This document shows, piece after piece, positions 12,122 to 24,960 of a stretch of DNA of 64,000 nt. The stretch is from Ifrita kowaldi. Its lineage: Eukaryota; Chordata; Aves; Passeriformes; Cinclosomatidae. The notes under the pieces were generated by a model. That model was not told the origin of the DNA. It was given only the letters and a program-made list of their open reading frames with translations, and ran no database searches. The stretch lies in the NCBI GenBank assembly GCA_013398055.1, contig VZRS01014558.1:186924-250923 (forward strand). Direction: 5' to 3'. Within the stretch, counting starts at the first letter, position 1. Each line of letters starts with the position of its first letter. The position numbers were made by a program, and so were the translations under genes.

Positions 12122-12264
12122 TACCCAATTTTCCAGCTGGATTGACAGAGGCACAAAGAAGTCAAGTGACCCGCCCGGGTCAGACGGCGTCGGTGGCTTG
12201 GAACAGATTGGAGCCCATGATCCTCCTGTCTCTGCACCCTGCACTAGACCACGCTCCCTTTTAC
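12122..12264 (-). repeat. MIR-type SINE
   Basis: Reverse-complement MIR with good preservation of order: 'gattgacagaggcacaaaga', 'agtcaagtgacccgcccggg', 'cagacggcgtcggtggcttg' (MIR CACACAGCTAGTAAGTGGCAGAG), 'tcctcctgtctctgcaccct' and 'gcactagaccacgctccc' (MIR CCACTACACCACGCTGCC). The 187-codon open frame at 12046-12609 runs through it, which argues strongly against that frame being a gene. Confidence 0.8.
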
Positions 12265-13549
12265 AAGTTGTTCTACACTAGAGACAAATTGTGTCCACTT
12301 TTCCTTCTTGTCTTCTTGTCTCATAGTAATCCCCCCCTGTTTCGTTTATATGTTGTTTCATTTCTGAACACGGGTTCAAGCTATTTGGAGGTCATTGAAA
12401 TTTACATAATGAAGCATTTAAGCCAAATTTTTCAGCGTCCTGGTCTCCTGATCCTTCTCTTGAACTCAATGACCTGGCAAACATTTCTACATCAGGTGTT
12501 CATATTTCCTCTACAACTTCCTTCGGGAAGAAGGAATGCAACTCATTTGCCACTTGTGCTTTGTCAAATTCTAATTGTTATTAATTTTCCAGCTAACCAC
12601 TTCCAGTGAGATTTCAGGCTATTTGCAGCTTCATTTATCATGGGATTTCTATTCTCCATTACACACACACAACCTACTATTTACAGTTATTACACAAGTA
12701 AAGATGCTTGTACAGACCTGGCCTTACTACTGTGTACTTTTGCACTTTTAACTTTATAACTTGCAGCCTATAAACATGAAATCCCCATTTTAACTACTAC
12801 AGACCAAAAGCTACAGAACTCCAAGGCCAACTGGCCTTTCTGAGATCTTTAATAATTTTCTCAGGCTTTCTCAATCTCACTTGGACTGTTTGCAGAACTA
12901 TGAGTTTCCTACTGTATACAATTGAACTGAAAGTAAACTGGTTAAGGTTTGCAAAGATGGAAATTGTTAAAAAGCTATTCCACTTGGGGGCTTCCTAATA
13001 TAGCCTCATTCTTAAATTCCAGCTGAACTAAGCTTTACTTCAGACCTAAAATGGGTTTGGAAAGGTACACATGCTTTTTATCTATAACAGTAATGTACTA
13101 CTAGAGCACTGCTGAACAACTTCCTTTAAGCTTTATTTTCTTGAATAAACCCACCGACCTAACATCTTAAATTCCATTTGTATTTCAAACCAAAGATTAT
13201 GAGAACAAAGGGAGCTTAATATTACTATTTCAATGGTATTTCAGAACAAAGGACATACATAATGGTACCTTGGTTGTTCATTAAGCCAAACCTTTACTAA
13301 GTCTCAAAATAACCTTTTGTTTCATAAATGCAGGGGTTTTTTACCTTGAAAATAATTGGATGCACTACTACTAGGTAACAAAATATCTGATTTGACGCAA
13401 GCAGATATAGGAGGTAGATGTCTGGCTATGATGTATCAAAATTTACTTTAGAAACAGCATTCTTTCAGTCTACCTGAAAGTGCTAATGCTCTTCAGTCAA
13501 ATTCACTTCCATAATCACATTGCCTCTCTAGAAAGAAGACTGTTTGCTA
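12265..13549. other. Gene-free stretch
   Basis: No gene or clear transposon is seen. A short (AC)n run lies at about 12661-12671. The rest is AT-rich spacer without long open frames beyond the rejected 12046-12609 frame. Confidence 0.55.
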
Positions 13550-13860
13550 AATTTGTATCCTCGTTTTTTCGATGTCATTCGAGAATAAATATTTACATTA
13601 GTAGGTCCAAAACCAACTTAAATTGGTAAAAACAACCCATTCATGCTAAGCCTTACTTGCTCTCCTTTCACTCACAACATAATGCATATTTACATATATA
13701 CATGTAATCCATAAATACCACACACAGTTCACCTACTTCCTTTAGTGAAATTCTGCCAACAGCTGACGGTTAATTTATGATTCCTGTTATCACAGTTTTC
13801 TTTAAACTCTTTTATTTACGTCCCTAATGACGTTGTCATGTAGTTGCCCAGTTTATCAAG
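13550..13860. promoter_or_regulatory. Candidate conserved regulatory block
   Basis: Three CpGs within about 25 bp (near 13560-13581) stand out in a CpG-poor background. Further right there is a homeodomain word ('gttaatttatgattcc') and a TGACGT-type CRE half site inside the near-palindrome TGACGTTGTCA (13828-13838). Retained CpGs and intact motif words in AT-rich DNA are typical of conserved enhancers. Conservation itself was not tested. Confidence 0.3.
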
Positions 13861-15197
13861 CTCACCCAAGCCTTCCAAACATGCTGCCTCTAGCAAGGAA
13901 TTTTTGCTCTGTCAGGTAGAAGGACAAGAATCCTCACCAAAGTCACTCATCACTGATTCTCATGTCTCCACAAAGGCAGTTTATGAAAAAGCACAACTTC
14001 TATTCAAGAATGCTTAATTCCAGAAGGACCCTCTCAGCCTCCTTTACATGCATTGCAGGTTTGCCTGTGCCTTCAATAGGGTTCTCTGTTAGTATTTACA
14101 TAAACCACAGGTGTCCTGGCACCACCCCACTTCACAGGTTAGTGAGCATGTCAGGGCCTGGACCCACGGCACTCAAAGGCAAGGCAAATACCCCACAATA
14201 CATCCCGAAAGAGAGATTTTTATGTACTTCTGTGATTAGAGAACTGTACTTTTGGGTGCAAGATGCTCTCTGCACACCTCTTATTCCTACTTTGAGGTCT
14301 GTGACAAGAACTGTTGAATATTAGGTGAATCTCTACCCATTTCCACATCCCTCTCATACTTTAAAGATTACAGGTAAGGGGTCTTTGGCTCAAATAGGGC
14401 AAATCATAAATGTTTTTCTTGGGGCAAGAGGTGTTCAGGGAGTGACTGCTAACCTTCATTCTTTTGGGAGACAAAAGGAAGGCAAGGTTCAATTAATAGC
14501 CATATAAAGAGTGGCATGGCTGGGTGTGTAGTTATTTCTTCCCAGAAGCAAGGTTATTCAGTTGCTAGACAGACATGTAAAGGCTGGTTATGATACTATA
14601 AAGGCACCAGGGCTCCTGCAGAGCTAGAATTACAGGGTTAGTGTGCAAAGAAAGCAGGCCCAGAAGGACATGAGGTATTTAGGAGGAAGCAAGGGTGTAA
14701 ATGCTATTTTGGATTTTGTTTTAGAATTCTTGGAACCAAAGAGGAGGCTAAAATGAAAAAAATGTTTTGGGGCAGGGGGCTTTCCATAGGAGCCAACTCT
14801 GAATGCAATTTTAATTTGAGGTGGCTCAAGTACTGATGAAATACAGCAAGCTTAGAGCATGAGTTAAAAATACTGAGTAATGTAATACATGCTGAAAAAT
14901 GCATCTATTCTGTTGTTTTAGACACTAGCAAACATTTGCACCTTTCACTTCTTCAAAATACTTCTTTCCTGTGGCTAAACCTCTAAGATCAGAAACAGTG
15001 TGAACAACAACATTAGCCAGAAACTCAATGATACTTAAGGTGAAGGTAGACGTGATACTTCAGTTGGTCATTCGGTTTCTTTGGAGCAGAATCACTCTCA
15101 AACCTCCTCAATGATGTGTAATTGCAGTCATTCAGTCTAACTAGGTTAATCATACTTTATACAAGGGATAAAAAGTCCCTGCCTTGAACAGCTTCCT
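13861..15197. other. Gene-free stretch
   Basis: No gene is supported. A 120-codon frame at 13962-14324 and a 60-codon frame immediately after it have no recognisable domain. No repeats were recognised. Confidence 0.5.
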
Positions 15198-15335
15198 TGA
15201 CAAGTTAGGAAACATAGGCACAGAAAGTCTGGGAAGCTATTTATGCACAACAATGAGAAGCTTCCTAGTAGATCTAGAACTGTAATAATTTTGTCAAGAT
15301 CCAGGGCTTGATTCCTTTTTGCTGGTCCCTACAGT
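15198..15335 (-). repeat. Probable MIR-type SINE remnant
   Basis: 'gacaagttaggaaacatagg' followed by 'cacagaaagtctgggaagct' fits reverse-complement MIR (GAGGAAACTGAGGCACAGAGAGGTTAAGT). 'tagtagatctagaactgtaa' corresponds to the GTAAGTGGCAGAGCCGGGATT region. The remainder is heavily diverged and the ends are approximate. Confidence 0.5.
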
Positions 15336-15424
15336 CATATTATTCAAGACATCGTCAGTGAGGTCAGTTGTTCATTACTTCACTTTCATTCTCTCTGTTC
15401 CAGGATTAATGAATCAGTGCAGAG

Positions 15425-15514
15425 GATGCTGAGACCCCATGACACATTTGAGGGTTGGACTTCATGATCTTTAGAAGTCCCTTCCAACTTAAACCATTCT
15501 ATAATCCTATAATA
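15425..15514 (+). mobile_element. CR1 LINE 3' end, severely truncated
   Basis: 'gggttggacttcatgatctt', 'tagaagtcccttccaactta' and 'aaccattctataatcctata' are the last 60 or so bases of a CR1 3' UTR, ending in the decayed ATTCTATR-type octamer repeats. Only the extreme 3' end is recognisable. The left boundary is approximate. Confidence 0.88.
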
Positions 15515-16923
15515 TTTGTACTCAGACTTTTTTACATCAACACTTAACAAAAGTAACGTCTAAATAAAACCAGCAATATTAATGACACTGGGAAATTAAT
15601 ACATAGCCTCGTACCTCGCCTGTAACTGTGCATACACTGAACCATTCTCAGACATCCCAAATGGTTTGAAAACTGGTTTGACAAAGGAAACAAAGCACAA
15701 AACTTCTAGCAGGTAAGGACTGGTTTGTCCCCACTGTCTTCAATGCAAACCTGCCAATTACAGCAGATGAAGATCCAGTTCAGTCCCCCTATCCTAGAAA
15801 GTTTCCACTCTTCAAAATGCACTGCTATAAGTGGTTATTTCTGCAGATCCAAACCCTTGCATTCAAGATGTTTAGAGACTTTATATCTCCTGCTAATGTA
15901 TTCCTTGGGGAAGTTACTATCCCCCAACCCCCCACAGTTATTGTTAGGAAATCATTAACCCACAGCTCTTTTCAACTCTTGGTAATTATGATGTTAAAAA
16001 AAGGGAAAGTTTTGCTGCTAACAGTTGCAACAATGTATTTGTTTGCCACATGTGATGGAAATCTGATAGACAATATCTGTGCACTCCATCTGTTACACTG
16101 GATTGATCCGCTGATGAGATTCTTTTTAGAAACCTGCTTACCCCTGCTGGTGCTGCAAGCTTGAAAGAGAAAAAACACTTTCTTCTCCTTGTTCTCTTGC
16201 GTGGTGGTCGACCCTGTCTTCCTCTCCATTAGAACCCATCCTGCTGCCACAGATCTCACAGGATTTATATTGTTTTGATTCCTTTCAAACACTGCCTTGT
16301 TACCAACATCTGACAACAGTCTCTTGGGCTATCACGATTTTACAAACTGACCAGGCCTATAAGTCTCCATAAATCCCATGTGGATACAGACCTGTGAAAA
16401 TGTCTTTAACTATCTACTAAAGTACACAGTAGCTCTTTTATTATATAAATAGTCATGGGTGTTCTATACTTACACGGAGGAAGAAGCTGTATTTTGGGAA
16501 GGGGGGGAAGGAGGGAAGCGCTCGAAAACTCTGCCAGAAGAGGTTGTTCTCTCAGCACTCATTGCACATCACTGAACCCATTTGTTCACTGCGCTGCTTG
16601 ACGAGGACACACCATGGGTGGTCTTCTTGCTCCCCACCCCCTTCATAACAGCGGTGAAAAGCCACAAAATAGTGACTCAAATTTAGGCATGACCACACAT
16701 GTTGGTTTCTCACAAAGTCGGGGAAATTTTAGCAACAATCAATTCAAACAACAATGCCCAGAAAAACAACAATGCAAGGGCATATCTACAACTGGAAACT
16801 GGAAACATGTTGAGGATATAATAAAACAAGATACAGTTTTGATGAAATATTTTAGCACCTTGGCCTTGTGATAACTTTAAAGCTTACAATCTGTGTGTGC
16901 ATGTGGATGGATATGCATGTGTA
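15515..16923. other. Gene-free stretch
   Basis: No gene is supported. Opposite-strand open frames at 15817-16164 and 15972-16316 overlap each other. A G-rich patch with GGGGGGG lies near 16501. No transposon was recognised. Confidence 0.5.
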
Positions 16924-16945
16924 CAGACAGACAGACAGACAGACA
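16924..16945. repeat. (CAGA)n microsatellite
   Basis: Five near-perfect tetranucleotide units of CAGA. It lies about 100 bp left of the CpG-retaining block at 17040. Confidence 0.9.
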
Positions 16946-17039
16946 TCAGCACTTCTTCACAGCAAGTGAAAGGGAAAATCTAACTGGGTTGGAAGTGCAC
17001 AGACTGTATGTAACTTCCCTGTTTAACTAATAGTACCAA

Positions 17040-17560
17040 TAAATCAAACTCCTTGCAGCGAGACCAACTCACCTGAATTAGCGCGTCACTTTAAACCAAA
17101 CCTGCTGTTCGCGGGAACAGCCACGACCACGCTTCTGCCAAATCCAACAGCTCGCTTGGGGAGTCAAATGATGATTGGGGGAGGAGGGGGGAAATAAAAT
17201 GGTTAATAGCGAGGCTGTTGCTTTTCCCAAGCGCAGCAAACTGAGCCTAATTGATGCTGACGCATGACAGACTCGTGTGTACAGTATTGCCCGGGCTGCG
17301 AGTGAAGCTGCTGACAGAGGGTAAATGGTGCATGGCAGCTGGTCCTGCCCTGGCCTGGCATGGCAGCGCACGCACACACCGCCTGTCAGGAGATATCATG
17401 AGGGCTAATGAAGGGCAGCCCGCATTTTTAAAATTCTTCTCAGTGAGTTTTGGATCAGACTTTACACCGTGAAGCCTTCTCAACCTTTTAGCGCCTGGTT
17501 AAGGATATGTGACACTTATTTAAAAATTAATGCGGTCTAATCAATTTAAAGTTGGGAAAC
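17040..17560. promoter_or_regulatory. CpG-retaining candidate enhancer or distal promoter block
   Basis: I count 21 CpG dinucleotides in 17041-17540, against one in the 500 bp to its right. Motif words include a MAF half-site-like TGCTGACGCA (17255-17264) directly abutting TGACAG (17265-17270), further MEIS/TGIF-type hexamers at 17312-17317 (TGACAG) and 17383-17388 (CTGTCA), homeodomain TAAT words (for example 17205, 17249, 17406), and 'ttaatgcggtctaatcaatt' at the right end. There is no recognisable open reading frame or splice pattern, so a coding exon is not favoured. This could be a deeply conserved developmental enhancer, or a distal promoter or first exon of a non-coding transcript. The sequence alone cannot separate these. 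Confidence 0.45.
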
Positions 17561-20104
17561 TAAAAGCCAGTACATTTCTGTTCAAGAAAGAAAGAGTGTG
17601 GATATGAGTGTGTGTAAGATGGAAAGATATGGCAGCGAAAGAAGAAGAGATGGAGAGAACAGAAATACAGGCATTTTTGCAGCTACCAACAACTGAAAGT
17701 GATAACATGGAAGTACCACCAATTTGTCTGACTGCATTTCAGTGGTCTTCTACAGCTCTTTTTGAAACAAAAAGTAGTGCATTTCTAAAAGGTTTAATAA
17801 AAAGAAGTGATTCCCAATAAAGCAACAAATGCTTCCTCTTTTCCTGAATCCCACTGCCTGTAACTGCAGCTGAATAATTCTATCAGCACCCAAAAATGAG
17901 AGAAATTCTGCCCTCCAGTTCTTAGGCATAAAGAATTACATGCAGGAAAACAGAATAAGGAAAAAAGAGACCATCTGAGAAATCTACCTGATTACTAACT
18001 TCTAATCACAAGTAACAGCTTGGTTGGACCCTCAGTTCTAGAAATCTCTGATGGTTTCACATTCCTTTATGTTATTTTGAATGGTAATAAAGGGCAGAAG
18101 TATTTCTGGCTTTGGTTTTTCTGAAAAATTCTGCTTATAGACAAATGGAAAATCCACATGCAGAAGACTGTCAAGATTTTTCAGGGTATTTCACTGACCA
18201 GTGCAGAATCATTTCTTGCCACAAATCCCTGAGGGCTTTATGCTGGTTCCAAAAAATCCCTGGCATTTTCACAACTGACTTTAGAATTTCAATAGTTATT
18301 TTACATGCCAGTAAAAAAAAGTTCTTGGTTCTCATCTAACCTTGAATGGCTTATCCCCTGACAGTCACTATTAGTTTATGTGGAATGGTCTCTGAATTTA
18401 TCAGAGAGAAAGGATTTATGTTCTCGGGAGACTGACCATCTTTTCTGCCTCTGTAGGCCAAAAGGAGAAACTGTGACAATTTAAAAAAAAAAAGATGCTA
18501 TAATATTGTCACTCCTTGATGCTGCTTTAGGTCTTGCAGCTTATATCATCTTTTCCAAACTATTACTATGCAGAGCAGAGGGAAAAAAGACACCATCTGA
18601 ACTACTACACTTAAGAGGAAAAAAAGGGGGGAAAAAAAGCAAACAACTTCCTAACTCAAAATTCAAATTCCTCATTCAAAAAGCACAAATTGCTGCATTT
18701 ACTTGGTAAATAAAAACTGCCTATTTTTTAGGTTTATCAGTTAATGTAGGAAAAAGTTAACCTAACCCTGGCAAATACAACAGATCATAAAGAAGTATCA
18801 CACTCTGAGAAACACACAAGAGAAGCTGACTATGGCTTTGGCCCTCAGTGGTAATTTGCTCATTGAAACAATGCTGGTATTGAAGAGACACTTGAGAAAC
18901 ATAAAACAATGACAGAAGTTACAAAATGAAGCACCTTGTTCTCACTCTGATGCAACCTTAAAACAACACAGCTTCACTCCCCAGAAGTGCCTCTGGAGAG
19001 AATGCCACCTGTGTGTAAAGTAGCACTGGAGAGGATAATTTTTTATCAGATTCACTGATAAATTTGGGGAAAATAACAGATGATGAAATACAAAGGTATT
19101 ACTCATCCCACCAAAGCTACACTATCACACATCAGTAGGTTAACATTGTTATAAGCAGATTGCTTCTACTGCATGTAAGAAATTTTGTGCTAATAAATGG
19201 TGGTAAAATATTTTCAGTTGGCTATTTAGTGTAAGAATTAGTAAGTATCAAGTAATAACAATTAAAAATTTTTAATAAATTAAAAAATTCTCAAGTCTTT
19301 AAAAATTTTCTGTTGTCTTCCGTTCGATAAAAAATCTGTGTAATTCACTTTTCTTTACTCAATTTCACATCCTATTTCTTCCATTACAGGATGGGCATGA
19401 CAGGACTTCATCCCATATTTGTAAAGAAACAGAACCATGCATAATTATACAGTAAGCAAAATACACAAATATATTTCACTTTCTACTTCCAGTACTGTGA
19501 AGTCATGAAATGAAATAGTTTTCAATAAAAATAAATAATTTTCCTTTTATTAAAAGACACATCTTTGTTACAGTAATCTCCAAAATCTCTTAAGAGGCCT
19601 GATCTCTGTCTAGTTTTAAATGACAAAAGTGTTTAGGTTTTTTTTTTTAATTCCAAAGAGAGGAACACCAGGGGCCTGTATAATAAACTGTATAAAAACA
19701 CTTCATCAATTTTGAACAATCTGCTTTTATGGCCAAATCTGTAATTTAGCTTAGTAAGAAAAGGCTGCACCGTCATATCAGCCTTGCACTATCCAAGTTC
19801 ACATTGTACTGCATGAATTTGCAGGTCTGATTGAGGAAATAATCTGTTCTCTAAGGAGAGAATAATTACTCTGAGTGTTTGACACATTATTCTAGACTTC
19901 AAGGCAGAGTTTAATAAGTTTGTGCTCATGAACCTGCTGCCTATAAACATTCAAAATGTGAGCATTTGTACTAGATTTGAGGACATAGCAGCATGGTACC
20001 AAAAAACAATTTTGTAACAGAAGAATTATCACTACTCACAAGCAGTATTTGTAAAGCTAGATGCAAATTAGAAGAACGTGTTGAACATGAGAAGAGTAAA
20101 ATTT
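17561..20104. other. Gene-free AT-rich stretch
   Basis: No gene is supported. Open frames are 75 codons or fewer. Purine-rich homopolymer patches occur near 18481-18493 and 18618-18638. No transposon was recognised. Confidence 0.6.
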
Positions 20105-20154
20105 GATTTAAAATTATATGCCTGAATACCTTGATTTCAAATTATATGCCTGAA
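20105..20154. repeat. 28-bp-period tandem duplication, two copies
   Basis: 'gatttaaaattatatgcctg' at 20105 recurs as 'gatttcaaattatatgcctg' at 20133, with only one difference over the 22-base shared word. The period of exactly 28 bp suggests a local slippage duplication. Confidence 0.85.
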
Positions 20155-20539
20155 AAAATATATATGTATGGAGACACACATGGTGATCTACACTTACAAT
20201 TGTGGGTGCACATATGTGTGTTCGTGCACATGTATATACACGGGTGACCTATTTGAAAAGCTGGTTCTACAAAATTTTTGATGATGTCTGCATCGAAAGA
20301 AACTGTGTACTAACTGTTGCACCTTGGTTTTACAGGAGCTTTGTTTGGTTTCAGCTGTGAAAAAGCTGATGCTCTTCTCTGAGAACCTCTCTTGCAGACA
20401 TTTGAAACTGGTCAAATCCAAAGAAACAAGAGAGATATTTATGTGCATGAGGACTGTAGGATCAGGTCCTTTATACTCAGCTAATTTATGGACTCGCACT
20501 GTGCTTGTGTGCCAAGTATATGCAGGTGCATAAACTATT
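20155..20539. other. Gene-free stretch
   Basis: Mixed (TATA/CACA) dinucleotide-like sequence around 20158-20240, then unremarkable sequence. Overlapping open frames on both strands (20194-20499 and 20324-20533) are not credible genes. Confidence 0.5.
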
Positions 20540-20760
20540 TAAGTGCAAATTGCCAGCACGTCAGTAAATTACTGTCGGAGCTGCAAAGCATTTACATACC
20601 TTAGGCATGAGCAACCAATTGGAACTTTTAATCTTTTAACAACTTACTGCTCAGTGACATAATAATGAATAAAATGAAGAGTAATGAAGTTGACCATAAA
20701 GCTTAGCAAATAAACATTGTACACAAATAGAACAATTCCTGACTAGCTCTGCACACAAAA
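20540..20760. promoter_or_regulatory. Candidate conserved regulatory block
   Basis: The block contains an inverted pair CAGTAA/TTACTG with a 1-base spacer (20562-20574) and a perfect CCAATTGG palindrome (20615-20622), with two isolated CpGs. These are followed by an A/T-rich homeodomain-like run with several TAATGA words (about 20662-20690). It has no coding potential. The call rests on motif density only. Confidence 0.27.
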
Positions 20761-23700
20761 TCTACTCCTGGTTTACTGCCAGTTACCATCTCTTGTGCCA
20801 AAACACAGTAGCATCTTCCAGCCATTGCTTTTGGCAATACTGTTGTTGGTCTTTTTGTAGATCACTATCTGCTGCCCTCACCATGCTGGGATTCACCCTC
20901 ATTATAACCTGTTCCCCTGCAGATAGCTTTATTTTTCAGTATTGTTCCAAGGAAGTTTTTAGAAGCTTCCCTGTCTCAATACTCCTGTCAAGGAAGTCGT
21001 GGAAATCACCCTCAGGATTACTGACAGAAACTTTCATTTGTTTGAAATCTGAATGTGTAGCCTGGGTTATCGGCACTGACAAGGTCAGAGCCCAGACTCT
21101 ATCGTTATTCTCACTTCTACCAAAGCTCCACGATTAAGTCACCTAAAATAAAACTCCATTTCTGTCAAAAGACAGGGCAAATCGCTCGCAAGAGCTGCAA
21201 AGATGACTGACCATTCACTGTCTTGTACGGGTAGGAAAGAAGTGTGTCTAATAAGGTAATATAGCTGGAGTATCTTTTCTAATTGTGACTGGCACACCCC
21301 AAATTCATCTCATTTTTGTATGTAGAGCAAGTCTAAAAGGTATCAAATTCAATTTTGTTGAAGACAAACTTGGTTCAGTCATTTGTTATAATCCAGGTAA
21401 CTACAAAGGCAGGTGAGTATCTACAAAATAAGCAGTAGGATTCTGCATTAGGCCCCAACAAGACAACAGCAGAAACAAAAAAAGGCAATAATGGGCACCA
21501 GTCACTGCTCAGTGACAAGCCTTTGAGGCAGAATCCACTTCCAGTTGAAGTCCCTATCAGAAAAACGACCACCAAAATTCCTTCCACTAACAACCATGCT
21601 CGTAGCTGAGGCAGAGGGGCTGAGGACAACAAACATTAACAAGGAGAGTGTTAGAGGCTGCTCTTGCAGGATGGGCACTATGGTGGAACCTTGAGGGAAG
21701 CTTGAATTGCTGCTGTCTCTGTGGTCTTTTCTCTATAAAAAGAGAAAACTGCCTTTTTATGATACTAATAAGGATTTTAAACGGTATTATATTAAAAGCT
21801 CTGGGGAGGGTAACTGAAAAGCAAACATTTACCTTTTACTTATTCCTACAATGAAATAGCATGGTAACATGACATTACCGCTCCAAGGTAAATATTTACT
21901 TGTTGGTATTGGGCTCTGCATAAAAATATACCTGCCTTCCCCACCCAAAATGACTTGCATTTTCTACTACCAAGACCAAAACAACCACCCACCCCACAAT
22001 TCCCAGTTTAGCACACTGCATATAGTTCTTGATCTATACCGAGATGCTGAAACATACAGAGCGATATTTGGAGCTCCGAGAATACGACCCTCAGTTCACA
22101 CATCTTGGATAATGAACTGAGAATGTGTGATGGCAAAAGCAAAGGAGGAAGTTTCTACTTTCAACCTCCATCTCCAGCCCAAAAAAGCATTACCTGTGAA
22201 CCATCCACAGCTGAACGAGGGCTGTGTCTTGCCAATACACAACATCATCACAAAGAGGGCTGTTATCATTTTCCCCATCAGCTTTTACTATTATTTACTT
22301 GTCACTTTCACTTCAGGAACAAACAATACGATGACTATCCAGACTAAAAGGAAATCAAGTAATGTAAATAAATTCTTTATTATTTCTTACATGTTTGGCA
22401 AGTACTTTTGTACTATTTTAGCACAGGTTTTGAAATTTCACAAAGCCAGGACACTCAGTTCCTCATGGGGAGGAGTCTTAGCTTATGCAGTGTTGGGGGA
22501 TAATGGAAGGCATATGGTTTTTGAAGTTTGAATATTTTATTTTAATGCTATAATTTGCAAATACAAATTTAAATTTTATCTATACCACAGTACTCCAAAT
22601 ACTGTGAAGTTCTTTGTGCTAAGCCACATTAACAGCCAGCTATGAAATTTACTGAGAGTTTTTAATTTTGCCTTAATTTAATCTTTGGCTAAAACAGACT
22701 AGGCATTGAAGCAAAACAAAAAGTTTCATTTTGGTACTCAGATACTTTAGCTTGAGCTACTGTGCTCTCATTTTCCTATGGGAGGAGTAGTAGAGAAAAG
22801 AGAATTTTTATTCAACACAATCTTGAGAACAGGTCTGCATGGCAAATGACTGGAGTGATTTAAGATGCTACTGTCAGATTCCCACCTTTCTTACTCCATG
22901 TATCTTGCTGAGGCTCCTGCTTTTCTGTTAAAAGTATCGTCATCATGACAGCAGAGATGGCAAAACGTGTGAGCATTCCTCATCTGGCACAGGCAGGAAT
23001 CAGACAAACTCTCCAAAACCTGGCTCATGTGACACAGAGACTTTTAGAAGAGCTCACAGTTCCTTCTCCATAGTCTAGATTATTTGGACATGATGATCCA
23101 ACTGCTGTACAGTGACATTTTCTCTGCCAGACCTAACTACGGTGGCTGAATCCAAGGTCTTATCTTAAACTGTCACCAGATCAGTGGATGTGATGGATCA
23201 TGGAGCTGCATTATCAGGAAGCCAAACTCCTTCAGTGTTCCAGCAACAAGACCATGTTAGCCCTGCAACTACCACAGAGCCAGGTAGCAATTTGGGAAAA
23301 TAAAGGTTAAGGTCTAATCAGAATTAAACAGTTCAATATTGTTTGGTGACACTGAAAAGCTTAATTTCAAGATTTCCAAACATCCCAAAACATTCTAGTT
23401 TCCAAGCCAAAACTCTTCAGAGTTTCCTTTTCAGTGAAGAAGAAGAAAAAAAGGATATTTCAACTTTCCATTTTCATTCGAAATAGAAACGGGTGAAATC
23501 ATGGCATTTCCCGAGAAAAAGCACCACTACTTACACGCTTCAGGAGTCATATATTTAGAAACTAGAAATTGATGCAATTCTTGCTTTATAAATATACTTC
23601 TGAAATTAGTAATTCCTATAGCCAGATCCACCAGACCATTAGTGCCCTACTACAGTCCCAGAATTGCTGCCTTCCCTCTCAGGAGCCACATTACTGCTTC

Positions 23701-24784
23701 ATCTCTTTCTAATGTCCTTTGAGTGCTCAAGATCTCAGAGTAACTGCTAGAAATACGCAAAAAGGTGTAAAATGAGAAATGGAGTTACCAATCATCAGTG
23801 TCAGGCAAAGAAGGAAAAATAGAGAGGAATTAGTATTTCGTTAAATGATAACACTCTCTCATCTTTGTTTCATATATTAAAAAAACCATTAACAAAACAG
23901 AAATAAGTAAACACTTCATTACTCAGTTTCCTTGATATCAATAAAAATAAACTCCTGGGGAGCATTCTGATGCAAAACTATTTTTCAGATATGAGACTGG
24001 CAAACTTATTTCTTCTTTCAATGCCAAAGCCACTTTTTTTTCAAGGGCCGTATCACAAAAAAAAAAAGCCTTTGTATTTTGAAATTTTAACTGGCAGCTT
24101 AAAGACTAAAAATAAACATTTCGAATGAATTAAAACTCAAATAATAATAAGAAAAATGGTGGGGAAAGATATTAATATATAATGTCCTATAATCAAGATT
24201 GTGAAGCTTGGTGCAGCAGAAGATTTCCTTGAATAAATTCATTGTATTTTTAAAGAGAGAAATTTCAGAGAACATAGTAGTTAGTAAATATTAAAAACCT
24301 TCGTGGTAAAGGCTCAAACCTCAAAACAACAAGGAAATGACAACTGTTTATTTTTCTCCACATAAAACTGGAAGTTATTGTAAGGTCATTATAATGTAAG
24401 CCTGTTTTCTCTTTAAGAAGTAAATAATTACACCACTGATTTGAGTAGACCTGCCAGTAAGTCTACATGTGGTTAAGTCAGATAGACTGATGCTCTAAAA
24501 TTGGCAAATAGCTGCTCCCACAAGCTATTAAGCAACTCTGAGGTCTAGGTAGCTCACAGCACTTTTATCGTATGTCTCTCAACAGAAAAAAGAAAAAAAC
24601 CCACATTTAGACTACAGTTGTTGTGCAACCTTTGAACACGGTTCTGCATATTCCATGATAACACACAAGCAGAATTTGATGCAGTGTTCACTTTCTCCTG
24701 CAATATTCAGCTGCAACATCTAAGCTTTCTTCAGAAATGTGTCTCTGACTCTTGTGGTCACAAGGAAAATCTTCACAGACATGA
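20761..24784. other. Gene-free stretch, 4 kb
   Basis: No gene, RNA gene or transposon is recognised. Several open frames up to 134 codons (22127-22531) overlap other frames and have no recognisable domain. The part at about 22600-24780 is AT-rich spacer. Confidence 0.55.
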
Positions 24785-24960
24785 AATGAAAACAATTTGT
24801 AAAGACATGACGACGTTCTTGAGCTTGCAAACAGCCTGAAATAATGATGGTGATGTCACTGCAAAGAAGATCGCAATAAATTAATGGCTGTAATCAAAAT
24901 AAGTTGGCTGTTTAACCACAACTTTAACCACTGCTGAGCTAAAGACTTCAGCACTACCAT
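24785..24960. promoter_or_regulatory. Candidate regulatory block
   Basis: A CpG pair near 24808-24812 is followed by TGATGTCA (24851-24858, a CRE-like variant), a homeodomain run ('aataaattaatggctgtaat') and two AACCAC words (RUNX-type) around 24915-24930. Clustered words with retained CpGs suggest an enhancer. Evidence is weak without alignment. Confidence 0.27.

Noticed and set aside
12046..12609. 187-codon plus-strand open frame
   Set aside because: It runs through an antisense MIR element (12122-12264), and its translation has no recognisable domain.
22127..22531. 134-codon plus-strand open frame
   Set aside because: Another plus frame (22105-22347) and a minus frame (22096-22278) are open over the same DNA. 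Nothing recognisable is encoded.
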